The notes beneath the pieces are model-generated. The model saw only the letters and a list, made by a program, of their open reading frames with translations. It did no database searches and was not told the DNA's origin. A stretch of 64,000 nucleotides of DNA from Pelagibius sp. Alg239-R121 (GTDB taxonomy: Bacteria > Pseudomonadota > Alphaproteobacteria > Kiloniellales > Kiloniellaceae). The stretch is from NCBI RefSeq assembly GCF_947331435.1, contig NZ_CAMZOF010000007.1, positions 186,001 to 250,000 of the forward strand, given 5' to 3'. Shown piece by piece: positions 17,419 to 26,941 of the stretch. The position numbers and the translations under genes are program-made. The number at the start of each line of letters is the position of its first letter. Positions within the stretch are counted from its first letter, which is position 1.

Positions 17419-19109
17419 ATGTGCCGCTCCAAATTAAGTCCCTTACCGGTGCGCAGTGTCTGGTTGACTGTCTGCGCCAGCAAGAGGTCGAGCAGTGCTT
17501 TCTGGTACCCGGCGAAAGCTATCTGGCCGTGCTGGATGCCCTGACCGATGCCCCCGAGGTTGACATCACCGTCTGCCGTCAGGAAGGCGGCGCGGCAATG
17601 ATGGCGGAAGCCTATGGCAAGCTGACGGGCCGCCCGGGCATTTGCATGGTCACGCGGGGGCCGGGCGCGACCAATGCCTCTGCCGGGTTGCACATCGCTC
17701 GTCAGGATGCGACGCCGATGATCCTGTTTGTCGGGCAGGTGGCGCGCGGTATGCGCGAACGCGAAGCATTTCAGGAGATCGATTATCGCCGGATGTTCGG
17801 ACAGGTCGCCAAATGGGTGGCTGAGGTGGACAGTCCACAGCGGATGGCCGAGATGGTGTCGCGTGCCTTTCACGTCGCCATGTCCGGACGTCCCGGCCCC
17901 GTGGTGCTGGCGCTTCCCGAAGACATGTTGGTCGAGTTGACGGATGTGATCCCGCCGAAGCTGGCTGCGGCCCGCCCGGCTGTGGCCGCTCCCACAGATG
18001 CCGACGTCCGATCCCTGCTTAGCACATTGGCGGCAGCCTCAAACCCGATGATCATCGTCGGCGGAGGCGCTTGGTCAGATCAAGCTCGTCAGGATCTACA
18101 GGCCTTCGCCGCCAAATGGGCAGTCCCGGTTGCCGCATCGTTCCGATGTCAGGACTTTTTCGACAATAGGCATCCTTGCTACGCGGGGGACGCCGGCATC
18201 GGGATCAATCCCAAGCTCGCCGCACGGATCAGGTCGGTTGACCTGCTGATCCTGCTGGGCACTCGGTTCAGCGAGATGGAATCCAGCGGCTACAGCCTGA
18301 TCAACATACCGAAACCGCTTCAGAAGCTCATTCACATCTACCCGGATCCGGATGAAATCGGTCGAGTTTACGTACCTGGTCTAGGTGTGGCGGCCCCGGC
18401 CGCAGAAACCGTCGCCGCCCTGCTGGACCAGGCTGTACCAGAGCATGATCTGTCGGAACGACAGGCCTATGTTGAGGATTGCAATGCCGATTACCGCGCG
18501 TGGTCATCCCTGCCCGAGGGGCGCGGGGACCTGGCGATGGCAGAGGTTATGCAGCACCTGAAAAATGTTCTGCCGGATGATGCAATCGTGACCAACGGTG
18601 CGGGAAACTACACGGTCTGGGTGCACCGATTCCTGAACTATCGCAAGCACCGTACCCAACTGGCGCCGATCTCCGGGTCGATGGGTTATGGTTTGCCTGC
18701 AGCCGTGGCTGCAGCCCGTACCCACCCGGACCGCCAGGTTGTCTGCTTCGCGGGCGACGGATGTTTTCTGATGCACGGTCAGGAACTGGCGACCGCAATG
18801 AAGTATCGCGCTAATCTGAACGTGATCGTCGTAAACAATGGAATGTACGGCACAATCCGGATGCATCAGGAACGGAACTATCCAGGTCGGGTCAGTGCGA
18901 CTGATCTGGTGAACCCCGACTTTGCAATGCTGGCGAAATCCTACGGATGCCACGGTGAGACCGTGCGACGCACGGATCAGTTCGCGGATGCCTGGAACCG
19001 TGCCTGCGCATTTAACGGACCGAGCCTGCTTGAGCTACAGGTCGATCCGGAACTGATCACACCAACGCAAACGATTGAAGACCTTCGGCGCGCTTCACCA
19101 CGCACGTGA
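17415..19109 (+). CDS. ThDP-dependent enzyme, acetolactate synthase/2-oxoacid decarboxylase family
   Basis: A 564-residue ThDP enzyme with the usual three domains: N-terminal PYR domain with the cofactor-activating Glu in CRQEGGAAMMAEAYG, central TH3 domain at about 190-320, and C-terminal PP domain with the GDGCFLMHGQEL...NN Mg/ThDP motif. The start is a GTG overlapping the previous stop. There is no small regulatory subunit and the operon is catabolic, so biosynthetic acetolactate synthase is unlikely. A decarboxylase or carboligase for a 2-oxo acid imported by the linked TRAP system fits better. Confidence 0.85.
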   Translation: MNVPLQIKSLTGAQCLVDCLRQQEVEQCFLVPGESYLAVLDALTDAPEVDITVCRQEGGAAMMAEAYGKLTGRPGICMVTRGPGATNASAGLHIARQDATPMILFVGQVARGMREREAFQEIDYRRMFGQVAKWVAEVDSPQRMAEMVSRAFHVAMSGRPGPVVLALPEDMLVELTDVIPPKLAAARPAVAAPTDADVRSLLSTLAAASNPMIIVGGGAWSDQARQDLQAFAAKWAVPVAASFRCQDFFDNRHPCYAGDAGIGINPKLAARIRSVDLLILLGTRFSEMESSGYSLINIPKPLQKLIHIYPDPDEIGRVYVPGLGVAAPAAETVAALLDQAVPEHDLSERQAYVEDCNADYRAWSSLPEGRGDLAMAEVMQHLKNVLPDDAIVTNGAGNYTVWVHRFLNYRKHRTQLAPISGSMGYGLPAAVAAARTHPDRQVVCFAGDGCFLMHGQELATAMKYRANLNVIVVNNGMYGTIRMHQERNYPGRVSATDLVNPDFAMLAKSYGCHGETVRRTDQFADAWNRACAFNGPSLLELQVDPELITPTQTIEDLRRASPRT

Positions 19110-19138
19110 GCGAGATCGGAAAACAGGGAGACAGAACA

Positions 19139-19891
19139 TTGGACAGGAAAAATGTCGTCATCGTAACCGGCGGGGCCATGGGGATCGGGCGCGCCATCGC
19201 GGATCGGTTTGCCCAAGACGGCTCGGCCGTCGTGATTGCGGATGTTTCGGGAGCGGCCGAAGCCGCTGCGGAGATCTCGGCAACCGGAGCTGAGGCGGTT
19301 GGCGTGTTCTGTGACATCTCAGACTCGGATTCCTGTAAGGCGATGGTTGCCGAGGCTCTCAACGCCTTTGGACGCATAGACACTCTGGTAAACAATGCGG
19401 GTCTCTACTCCACGCTTAAGCTGACCGAATTCACCGAAATCACGCCCGAGGAATGGCAGCGTGTCTTGAACGTCAATGTCATGGGCCAGGCGCTTGTCAC
19501 GGCAGCAGTGTTGCCAAGCATGCAGGCACAAGGGGGTGGAACGATTGTGAACATGTCTTCGGGGACCCCGTTTAAGGGGGTGCCCTACCTGCTTCACTAC
19601 GTCGCCAGCAAGGGAGCGATCAACGCAATGACAAAGGCGCTGGCCAAGGAGCTGGGGGCCTCAGGTATTCGCGTGAATGGCGTCGCACCGGGCTTCACCA
19701 TGTCTGACGGTGTCAAGGCCAACCCTCATCAGATCGAGAAGCTCCAGGAGATTTCGCAAAAGGCGCGGGTGATCGCGCGCGATCAGCTTCCCGAAGACAT
19801 TGTTGGTGCAGTGGCGTTCCTCGCATCACCGGACGCAGCCTTCATGACCGGCCAGACGCTGGTCGTGGATGGCGGGGCATATTTTCACTGA
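19139..19891 (+). CDS. Short-chain dehydrogenase/reductase (SDR)
   Basis: A classical 250-residue SDR. The nucleotide-binding motif GGAMGIG lies near the N-terminus, NNAG follows at about 85, the catalytic Ser is in NMSSGTP, and Tyr-x3-Lys is YVASK. It oxidises or reduces an alcohol/ketone with NAD(P). The start is placed at TTG 19139, with AGGGAG 8 nt upstream; a GTG at 19106 overlapping the previous stop would add 11 residues. It is the last enzyme gene before the TRAP genes. Confidence 0.87.
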   Translation: MDRKNVVIVTGGAMGIGRAIADRFAQDGSAVVIADVSGAAEAAAEISATGAEAVGVFCDISDSDSCKAMVAEALNAFGRIDTLVNNAGLYSTLKLTEFTEITPEEWQRVLNVNVMGQALVTAAVLPSMQAQGGGTIVNMSSGTPFKGVPYLLHYVASKGAINAMTKALAKELGASGIRVNGVAPGFTMSDGVKANPHQIEKLQEISQKARVIARDQLPEDIVGAVAFLASPDAAFMTGQTLVVDGGAYFH

Positions 19892-19893
19892 CC

Positions 19894-19947
19894 GGGCAAG
19901 CAAACCAAACCTGGCAAGCGACCCAAACCGGGCAATCAAACCAAAAA
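19894..19947 (+). repeat. Three tandem imperfect 18-bp repeats
   Basis: Three adjacent 18-mers begin at 19894, 19912 and 19930, each of the form (G/T)GGCAA-C-AACCAAACC with a few substitutions. They fill almost the whole gap between the SDR stop and the Shine-Dalgarno of the TRAP binding-protein gene. Confidence 0.8.
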
Positions 19948-19959
19948 GGGAGAAATCAA

Positions 19960-20946
19960 ATGAAACGTCGCACTTTTTTGAAGGCCACATCGTTGGCGGC
20001 AGCGGCTCTTGCCGCACCGGGCATTGTCAGGGCGGGCGCGGAAAAAAAGCTCCGTATCGGGACCATCACGCCGGGCAGCCACTTCTGGACGCAGACCATG
20101 GATCGGGTGGGGGTGTCTCTGGCAGAGAAAAGCGGAGGCAAGTTTGAAACCCAGGTGTTCCCATCGGGTCAGGTGGGCAACGAAGCGACTATGATCCAGC
20201 AGATCCAGTCCGGTGGCCTGGACATGGGGTTCCTGACAGTGGCGGAATTCTCTAACCGTCTGGACGATATGGCGGCGCTGTTTACACCTTATCTGGTGCC
20301 CGATGTGAGCCAGGCGTCCAGGTTGCTGACCGGTCCGACAGCGACCGGAATGCTTGAGCAGTATTCTTCATTGGGAATGAAGGGGCTCGGGTTTGGGCTG
20401 GGCGGTATGCGGCACTTGATCTCACGCGAGGCAGGCCTGACTTCGGCTGACCTCGCCGGGCGCAAATACCGCATCACACCTTTCGCACCGCTGCGCGATT
20501 TCTACGAGCTGATGGATGTCGCTCCGACGCCTGTGCCATTGCCGGGCCTGTTCGATGCATTGGCAAACGGTCAGGTCGATGGCGCGGACATCGATCTGGA
20601 GCTGGCCTGGAAACTCAAACTTTACGATCAGGCTCCAAACCTTACGATCACCAGTCAGATGATGTTCCCGGTGGTTGCGGTGGTGTCAGGCCGCTACTGG
20701 GCCGCCCTGAGCGATTCCGAAAAGCAAATGCTGTCGGAATCGGTGGCTGAACAGATTGATTGGCTGTTTGCCCAATATGTTGAGTTTGAGCCGAAATGGC
20801 TGAATGACCTCAAAGGAACCGGGATCAATGTGGCTGAAGCCGCGCCGGACTTCTTTGGTGATACCGTCACCAAATGGAATGGCATATGGGAAGCCAAGGC
20901 ACCGTCCATCGCGGCACTGCGCGCGGAAGCAAAAGAACTGACATAG
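19960..20946 (+). CDS. TRAP transporter substrate-binding protein (DctP family)
   Basis: A 328-residue periplasmic protein with a twin-arginine-type leader (KRRTFLKATSLAAAALAAPG, cleavage near residue 26). The DctP fold follows; the family Arg that salt-bridges a carboxylate is likely in GRKYRITPF (about residue 170). AAAGGGAG lies 9-10 nt before the ATG. It binds an organic acid outside the cytoplasmic membrane for the DctQM permease encoded next. It follows the catabolic genes closely. Confidence 0.92.
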   Translation: MKRRTFLKATSLAAAALAAPGIVRAGAEKKLRIGTITPGSHFWTQTMDRVGVSLAEKSGGKFETQVFPSGQVGNEATMIQQIQSGGLDMGFLTVAEFSNRLDDMAALFTPYLVPDVSQASRLLTGPTATGMLEQYSSLGMKGLGFGLGGMRHLISREAGLTSADLAGRKYRITPFAPLRDFYELMDVAPTPVPLPGLFDALANGQVDGADIDLELAWKLKLYDQAPNLTITSQMMFPVVAVVSGRYWAALSDSEKQMLSESVAEQIDWLFAQYVEFEPKWLNDLKGTGINVAEAAPDFFGDTVTKWNGIWEAKAPSIAALRAEAKELT

Positions 20947-20952
20947 GTATCC

Positions 20953-20982
20953 TGACCGCCCCCTCTATTTTGGGGGCGGTCA
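20953..20982 (+). terminator. Strong hairpin between TRAP binding-protein and permease genes
   Basis: A perfect 11-bp stem, TGACCGCCCCC with GGGGGCGGTCA, encloses the 8-nt loop TCTATTTT. No T-run follows. Such hairpins downstream of binding-protein genes usually attenuate transcription or protect the upstream mRNA 3' end, giving more binding protein than permease. Confidence 0.75.
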
Positions 20983-21007
20983 ACCCAAGAACAGGTAGGG
21001 CCGCGGT

Positions 21008-21559
21008 ATGAACTTGATTTTGAGGTCATCCGACTGGATTGCCAGAATTGAAGCGGCGCTGCTGAAACTACTGGTGGCGGCTGTGCTGATGCTGATGGTT
21101 CTGAATGTCGTCAGCCGCGCGGTGAACTGGTCCCTGTACTGGGCGGACGAGCTGGCCATCAATCTCATGGTCGTCTTCGCCTTTGTCGGCTCCAGTCTGA
21201 TGTTTGCGCAAAGACGTAATTTTGCAGTGACTCTGTTGTCGGATGCGGTTTCCGGGGCGACCCGCCGCCGGATGTCAATCGCGGTCCAATGCATCAATCT
21301 TGGCTTTGCCTTGTTTCTGGCCTATGCCTGCTGGGTCTGGTTCGATCCGGCGACACTGGCGCAGAGTGGTTTCGATCTGAAGCTGTTTTTTGAGAAAACG
21401 TTTAACAGTGTCTATCAGGAAGTGACCAACACGATAGGCGTGCGCCGATTGTGGTTCTTCCTGGTGATGCCGCTCTTTGCGTTCACTTTGATCATACATA
21501 GCGCGGCCTGCCTTCTGCGGGATGTCTGCAATGTTCCAGCGACCGGAGCCGCGCCATGA
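21008..21559 (+). CDS. TRAP transporter small permease (DctQ family)
   Basis: A 183-residue protein with four predicted transmembrane helices at about 22-42, 55-72, 95-115 and 145-170. The WADELAINLMV segment in helix 2 is typical of DctQ. It partners DctM to form the membrane part of a sodium-driven TRAP importer. Its stop overlaps the dctM start in ATGA. Confidence 0.9.
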   Translation: MNLILRSSDWIARIEAALLKLLVAAVLMLMVLNVVSRAVNWSLYWADELAINLMVVFAFVGSSLMFAQRRNFAVTLLSDAVSGATRRRMSIAVQCINLGFALFLAYACWVWFDPATLAQSGFDLKLFFEKTFNSVYQEVTNTIGVRRLWFFLVMPLFAFTLIIHSAACLLRDVCNVPATGAAP

Positions 21560-22812
21560 TCACGGCTCTCGTCTTTGTCGGCTTGCTGTTTATTGGCGCC
21601 CCCATCGGTATCGTTCTTGCGGCCTCTGCGACCGTCTATCTGCTGGACACAGGCAACACCGCGTTGATCGGGTCCTACGCGCTTCAGTTACAGTCCGGCA
21701 TCGGCAAGTATGGGCTGTTGGCGATCCCGCTTTTCATGATGGTCGGCGAGATGATGAACGGGGGCGGCATCACGATCCGGCTGATTGGTATGGCGCGTGC
21801 CGTCGTTGGCACGATGAAGGGCGGGTTGGTCTATGTGAACATACTTGCCAACATGATGATGGCCTCAATTCTGGGATCGGCCACGGCGCAGATTTCGATC
21901 ATGTCCAAAGTCATGGTCCCGGAGATGGAACGCGCCGGGTACCGGAAGACCTTTGCGGTCGCGACGACAACGTCGGCCGGGTTGCTTTCTCCGATCATCC
22001 CGCCTTCGATGATGTTTGTCGTGTACGGCGTATTGGCCCAGATCTCGATTGGAGACCTGTTTATCGCGGGCATCGTGCCGGGCCTGATGATGGCCGCCGG
22101 CTTTATGGTCGTGATCTTTGTGATCGGCCTGTTCAATCCCTTCCCCGTTGCGCCGCCGCTGACCCGGCAGGAGCGGGTCGGCCTGCTGCGTGACGGTGTA
22201 TTAACCCTGGTTATTCCTGCGTCGATCATCGGGAGTATCTTACTGGGCATCGCAACACCGACTGAATCGGCAGCCATCGCCGCCGTCATGGCCTACCTGA
22301 TTGGCAAATTCGTCACACGCGAGCTTTCGGATCGGGACATTCCGAAGATGCTGCTGACCGCCGGATCAAACGCGGCCCTTGTCCTCTTCATGGTAGCCAC
22401 GGCGAATGTGTTCAGCTGGGTTTTGATCTATGGGCAGATACCGCAGAGCCTGGCCGAGTGGGTCGTGACCGTGGCCGAGCATCCAATCCTGTTCCTGCTT
22501 CTTGTGAACCTGATCATGTTGGCCGTGGGTATGATTATTGATGGCATTCCGGCCCTCATCATGGTCGTGCCCATCATTCTACCGGTTGCGATGTCTGTCT
22601 ATGGAATTGATCCTTATCACCTCGGCGTCATCCTCTGCCTGAACCTGACGCTCGGGCTGGTAACCCCACCCGTCGGTGTCGCCCTCTACGTGGCTGCAAC
22701 TGTGTCCGACGTGAAAGCCGGCGCGATTTTCAAATCCGCTTTGCCTTTTGTCGCGGTTGCCGGATTAGTCGTGGTATTGCTCAGCGTTTTCCCCGGGATG
22801 GTCTTTCGCTGA
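21556..22812 (+). CDS. TRAP transporter large permease (DctM family)
   Basis: A 418-residue, about 12-helix membrane protein of the DctM/ion-transporter superfamily, slightly shorter than the usual 425-430. Glycine-rich helices, SIMSKVMVPEMERAGYRK and the LSPIIPPSMMFVVYGVL hairpin are characteristic. It carries the substrate with Na+ co-transport, fed by the binding protein at 19960. It is the last gene of the operon. Confidence 0.93.
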   Translation: MITALVFVGLLFIGAPIGIVLAASATVYLLDTGNTALIGSYALQLQSGIGKYGLLAIPLFMMVGEMMNGGGITIRLIGMARAVVGTMKGGLVYVNILANMMMASILGSATAQISIMSKVMVPEMERAGYRKTFAVATTTSAGLLSPIIPPSMMFVVYGVLAQISIGDLFIAGIVPGLMMAAGFMVVIFVIGLFNPFPVAPPLTRQERVGLLRDGVLTLVIPASIIGSILLGIATPTESAAIAAVMAYLIGKFVTRELSDRDIPKMLLTAGSNAALVLFMVATANVFSWVLIYGQIPQSLAEWVVTVAEHPILFLLLVNLIMLAVGMIIDGIPALIMVVPIILPVAMSVYGIDPYHLGVILCLNLTLGLVTPPVGVALYVAATVSDVKAGAIFKSALPFVAVAGLVVVLLSVFPGMVFR

Positions 22813-22988
22813 GAACAGTCAAGTCCGCTGTAGGATCATTGCACTCGTTCGGATTTGAAGCAGCATCAGTCGAAGTGGGCTCGAACCAGCCGTTCGATGC
22901 TCCTTCAACGACAGGCCGCAAAAGGTGCCGCTGACCAGTTGTAGAACGTACTATTCTACTACGATCCGAAATGACCCTAATTGCCTCC

Positions 22989-23756
22989 TTAAGCGCTGCT
23001 GACAAGATCCTGATGAAAATCGGCCAGCAGCAGCTTTAAGTGCTCGACCGCCGACTCGATATCCCGGTTCTCGATCGCCTGACAGAGCGAGCGGTTGTGC
23101 AGTTGATGCTGCTTGATGCGAAGAGGAGAGAGGTTGCGTCGGCGGCTGACCGCCCAAGCGGCAGTGCTGCTGACCTGCAGAATGATCCGATGCATCGCGA
23201 TCAACAGGGGGTTGCGTGAGCCTTCCGCTAAGAGTGATCGGATTTCATCGTCGATTTTCGAGAACTTTTCGCCGTCCACCGTCACCTGTTCCAGGCGAAT
23301 CTGTATCTGCTTCATGCGTTCAACGTCGCGTGAGGTCATGTTGAGAACCGCGAGGCGGGCGATTTCGGGCTCGATGATGGAGCGTACGACGCCCAGTTCC
23401 AACGGACTGGTGATTTCAGCGATCTCTGCCAGGTTCAACAGGTTTTCGCTTGGCTGTTCGATGGGTTCCGGCTGTTGGGGGCTGCGGGCCTGGCGCAGGC
23501 GCACGACGGCGCCACTGCCGGGCCGGCGCTCAATGACGCCATAGCGTTCCAGCAATTCCAGGGCTTGACGCACCGTCGCGCGGGACACGCCGCTCTGCTC
23601 GGCAAAACTCCGTTCCGCCGGCAACCGAGTGCCGTAGTCATAGGTCCCGTTAATGATTTCGGCAAAAATATCGTCTGCCAATTTCTTCGTGGCACGGGTG
23701 ACCGGTTTATCAATCTTATCGTCGGCCTCCCAAGGGGGGCTGGTTAACAGGTTCAT
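22989..23756 (-). CDS. GntR-family regulator, FadR subfamily
   Basis: A 255-residue protein: N-terminal winged helix at about 25-90 (LPAERSFAEQSGVSRATVRQALELLERYGVIERRPGSG) and an all-helical FCD effector domain at about 105-245 containing the D/H metal-ligand pattern of the subfamily. FadR-type GntR proteins usually sense organic acids and repress catabolic operons. It is convergent with the TRAP operon, which it may control; it is also upstream on the same strand as nothing obvious and 177 bp from tmm. Confidence 0.9.
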   Translation of the reverse strand: MNLLTSPPWEADDKIDKPVTRATKKLADDIFAEIINGTYDYGTRLPAERSFAEQSGVSRATVRQALELLERYGVIERRPGSGAVVRLRQARSPQQPEPIEQPSENLLNLAEIAEITSPLELGVVRSIIEPEIARLAVLNMTSRDVERMKQIQIRLEQVTVDGEKFSKIDDEIRSLLAEGSRNPLLIAMHRIILQVSSTAAWAVSRRRNLSPLRIKQHQLHNRSLCQAIENRDIESAVEHLKLLLADFHQDLVSSA

Positions 23757-23933
23757 TCACTTTCCGATTCAGCATTGGCCCACTGCTCAAACTTGATCGC
23801 TTCGATTCAGGGTCGAGCACGCTCAAGATGCGCAGGCGGATTGGCCATTACTTAGTACAGAAAAATACCTTTGACCAGTTTCCGCCTGCACCTCGGGAGG
23901 ACCTTGGTTTCGGAAATTCAAAGCCTTTCGTGA

Positions 23934-25304
23934 TTAGGCCTGAGCCTCCTTCTTATCGTTCGGAGCATAGAGATAGCTCTCCAGCGAATCGTCCAGGGCT
24001 TCCAACCAAGGCGTGTGATGTGTTGGCGACATGGTGCCGGTCATAAGTGAGCGGTAGGCCTGATTGCGAAAACCCATGATGTTCTCTTCCTTATGGTGCT
24101 CCCACTCCATAAAGGTCTTGTTCACGCCGTCGACATCGAAGCTGGGGTAATCGGTGGCGTCGATCAAATCCTGTACGTAGTCGCCTTGGAAGTAGATCTG
24201 ATCCTCCGGCCCGCCCAATGCATCCTCGCGTTCGCACCAGGGCTGGTTTTCCTGCTGCATTTCCGCTTTGGAGGCAGGCAGCGTGATGCGACCCAATATA
24301 ATGTCCCGGGCGTACCAGGCCTGGGCGTCGAACATATTGAAGGTGTAGAACTGGTCCTGCATGCCCAGGTACATCAATTTCGGATTATCCTCCCAGCAGA
24401 TGCCCTTGTAGAGATTGCGCGTCCACATCCGGTTGGCGGTTTCCAAACGAAGGCCGTCTGGCAGGAAGGGGAAGTGGTGCAAATATCCTGTGCAGAGGAT
24501 GATGGCGTCCACTTCCTTGGTGGTGCCGTCCTTGAAGGTCGCCGTCTTGTTCTCGACCTTGGTTAGCAGCGGGACTTCCTGCCAATTGTCCGGCCAATGG
24601 AAACCCATCGGTCCTGTGCGATGGCTTACGGTGATCGACTTCGCGCCGTACTTGTAACATTGGGAACCGATGTCCTCGGCCGAGTAGCTGGTGCCGATGA
24701 GGAGAAGATCCTTGTCCTTGAATTCAAGCGCATCGCGGAAGTCGTGGGCGTGTAGAATACGCCCATTGAAGTCGCGGAAGCCCTCGAACTGAGGCACATT
24801 GGGTGTTGAGAAGTGACCGGATGCAACGATCACGTAGTCGAAGACTTCATCGTAGATGTGACTGTTCGGCAGATCGTGGGCCGTCACTGTGAACTTTCCG
24901 CTCGTCTCATCGTATTCGACGTGGCGTACGGGCGTACTGAAACGAATCCAATCCCTGACACCGGCTTTTTCGACCCGACCTTTTATGTAGTCCCAAAGGA
25001 CGGCGCGGGGCGGGTAGGAGGCAATCGGCCGGCCGAAGTGTTCTTCGAAACTATAGTCGGCAAATTCCAGGCATTCCTTTGGGCCGTTGGACCAGAGATA
25101 GCGGTACATGCTGCAATGAACCGGTTCGCCGTGTTCATCCAGACCTGTCCGCCAGGTATAGTTCCACAGCCCGCCCCAATCGGATTGCTTTTCGAAACAG
25201 ACCACTTCGGGAATCTCAGCGCCCTTGCTGGCGGCCGATTGAAAAGCGCGTAATTGCGCCAGCCCCGAAGGGCCGGCTCCGATGACGGCGACACGTGTTG
25301 TCAT
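23934..25304 (-). CDS. tmm: Trimethylamine monooxygenase (flavin-containing monooxygenase)
   Basis: A 456-residue FMO that follows known marine Tmm proteins almost throughout ([68 protein letters not shown]). It oxidises trimethylamine to TMAO with NADPH and O2. The FAD motif GAGPSG is at residues 9-14, the FMO signature is [11 protein letters not shown] and the NADPH motif is GTSYSAED. The ATG at 25304 is chosen because GGGAGA precedes it and it begins at the Rossmann strand; the ORF extends 39 codons upstream without support. It is divergent from an ABC importer operon. Confidence 0.95.
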   Translation of the reverse strand: MTTRVAVIGAGPSGLAQLRAFQSAASKGAEIPEVVCFEKQSDWGGLWNYTWRTGLDEHGEPVHCSMYRYLWSNGPKECLEFADYSFEEHFGRPIASYPPRAVLWDYIKGRVEKAGVRDWIRFSTPVRHVEYDETSGKFTVTAHDLPNSHIYDEVFDYVIVASGHFSTPNVPQFEGFRDFNGRILHAHDFRDALEFKDKDLLLIGTSYSAEDIGSQCYKYGAKSITVSHRTGPMGFHWPDNWQEVPLLTKVENKTATFKDGTTKEVDAIILCTGYLHHFPFLPDGLRLETANRMWTRNLYKGICWEDNPKLMYLGMQDQFYTFNMFDAQAWYARDIILGRITLPASKAEMQQENQPWCEREDALGGPEDQIYFQGDYVQDLIDATDYPSFDVDGVNKTFMEWEHHKEENIMGFRNQAYRSLMTGTMSPTHHTPWLEALDDSLESYLYAPNDKKEAQA

Positions 25305-25615
25305 GTTCGTCTCCCTGGATTGTTGATTGCCTCTTTGACCTTGATTCAGCTTACTTTTTGCTTCGAAAAAGATGTGAACCAAATTATACCAAATATTACC
25401 AATTTGTTCACAATAGGCCATTTTAAGTCCATTATCCAGACCAAATGACCCAATCCTGTTAACATTTGGTCTATTTTTGATTGAAACCTGACCTCCTTGT
25501 TGCTATCGTCCATGAAAATCGCCGTCAAATTGGTACATGAATGGTCCATTTTGGTCGAGCTGGAGCGGGCGATATTCCTGCCCGACTCTCAATCAAAACA
25601 GGGGAGGGAGATTCA
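25305..25615. promoter_or_regulatory. tmm / ABC-importer divergent control region
   Basis: This AT-rich 311-bp region has no gene. A near-perfect inverted repeat GTGAACCAAATT (25374-25385) / AATTTGTTCAC (25401-25411) and a perfect 9-bp one, GACCAAATG (25439-25447) / CATTTGGTC (25463-25471), are visible. ACCAAA or TTTGGT occurs several more times, including near 25388 and 25550. A possible sigma70 promoter for the importer has TTGAAA at 25481 and TATCGT at 25504 with a 17-bp spacer. The repeats are good operator candidates; the regulator is not evident. Confidence 0.55.
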
Positions 25616-26920
25616 ATGATCAGCAAGCTCTTGAGTGGAATGGTAAGCCGTCGTCGGTTGCTTGGGACCGCCGCTTCAGTCGCCGGTGCAGGCGCACTAG
25701 GCAGTCTTTTGCCCGTCCGGGCCTTTGCCGCCGACAAGGTGGTCAAAATCGGATTTCTTGCGCCACTGACCGGCGAAGTCGCGGCCTGGGGCAAACCTGG
25801 CCTCGATGGCTGCCAGATTTGGGCAGAGTGGGTCAACGCGGCAGGCGGTCTAACGATCGGCGGCGAGGCGCACCAAGTTGAGTTCGTCGCCTACGACAAC
25901 GAATACGACCCCGGAAAAGCCCGGGCAGGGGCGACCAAGCTGATCAAGGAAGACGGTGTCAAGTTTATCATGATGCTGGGCGGTGATACCTGGCCCGGCG
26001 TTCAGAAGGTCGCCGAGCGCGAGGGTATGCTGTTTTCAACGTTGCTGCCGTCTGATCTTTCACCGGATTCCAGCACGCTGCTGGCCCCGGCCGAGGTCCA
26101 CCCGATTTACAACGTCACCGGTGTCGAATGGCTCGCGGAAAACAAGCCCGATCTCAAGACCGCAGTGATGTGCGCGCAGGACGATGCGCTTGGATTGCCG
26201 TCCGTCGCAACTTATCTGGCTGCCTTCGAAGCCGCCGGAATCGAGATGCTGGACGATCCTCTGCTGTTCGATCCGGCCACCACCGACTTTGCGCCGGTTG
26301 TCACAAAACTGCTCGCCAAAAACCCTGCCATCGTTTCCCTCGACACCTGCTATTCAGACTACGTGCATCCAATTTGCGAGCAGCTGTTTCAGCAAGGCTA
26401 TAAAGGCCAGATCATCTCCTGCACTGCCGATTTCTACGAGAAGATCGTCGAGAAGACCTCGAAGGAATTTATGGAAGGCTTCATTTTCCAGTTCCCGGAC
26501 TTTGATGATCCTGCGCTGAACGGCGAGCAGATCAACTTCCAACGGCCCAACGAATTCTATGCCGAGTACAATAAACGCCATCCGGGTGAGTGGGGCGCGG
26601 TTTCATGGGAATACGCTTCGATCATGGATCTTTGGAAGGCCGGTGCCGAAAAGGCCGGTTCGGTCGAGCCTGACGCCGTGTTGGCGGCCATGAAAGATGG
26701 CGGTTCCGGCAAGCACGCCTTTGGTGACGCCAGCTGGTGGGGCGAAGATCTTTTCGGGATCGATAATGCGCTGGTCGGTGACTGGCCGGTTGTTGTCATT
26801 GAAAACGGCAAGGCCGTGATCAAGGGCTTCAAGTCGATCCCTGCATGGTACGACAAGCACGGCAAACTGTTGGTCAAGCACATGGAAGCGCTCGATCAGA
26901 TGCACTATCAGCGCGGTTGA
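25616..26920 (+). CDS. Branched-chain-type ABC transporter substrate-binding protein
   Basis: A 434-residue Peripla_BP_6 protein. The ATG at 25616 has an excellent GGGGAGGGAG upstream. A twin-arginine leader (SRRRLLGTAAS, cleavage near AFAA-DK) precedes the mature domain VKIGFLAPLTGE. It is closely related over its whole mature length to the signal-less protein beside tdm. It delivers ligand to the LivHMGF-type permease encoded next. Divergence from tmm makes TMA, TMAO or another methylated amine the leading ligand guess; amides, urea or branched-chain amino acids are alternatives for this superfamily. Confidence 0.9.
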   Translation: MISKLLSGMVSRRRLLGTAASVAGAGALGSLLPVRAFAADKVVKIGFLAPLTGEVAAWGKPGLDGCQIWAEWVNAAGGLTIGGEAHQVEFVAYDNEYDPGKARAGATKLIKEDGVKFIMMLGGDTWPGVQKVAEREGMLFSTLLPSDLSPDSSTLLAPAEVHPIYNVTGVEWLAENKPDLKTAVMCAQDDALGLPSVATYLAAFEAAGIEMLDDPLLFDPATTDFAPVVTKLLAKNPAIVSLDTCYSDYVHPICEQLFQQGYKGQIISCTADFYEKIVEKTSKEFMEGFIFQFPDFDDPALNGEQINFQRPNEFYAEYNKRHPGEWGAVSWEYASIMDLWKAGAEKAGSVEPDAVLAAMKDGGSGKHAFGDASWWGEDLFGIDNALVGDWPVVVIENGKAVIKGFKSIPAWYDKHGKLLVKHMEALDQMHYQRG

Positions 26921-26941
26921 TCTTCCCGGTTCTGAATAAAG

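Noticed and set aside
17415-19109. Naming the ThDP enzyme ilvB
   Set aside because: No regulatory subunit or branched-chain genes adjoin it, and the operon is catabolic with a TRAP importer.
19894-19947. CRISPR-like array
   Set aside because: The units are directly adjacent 18-mers with no spacers.
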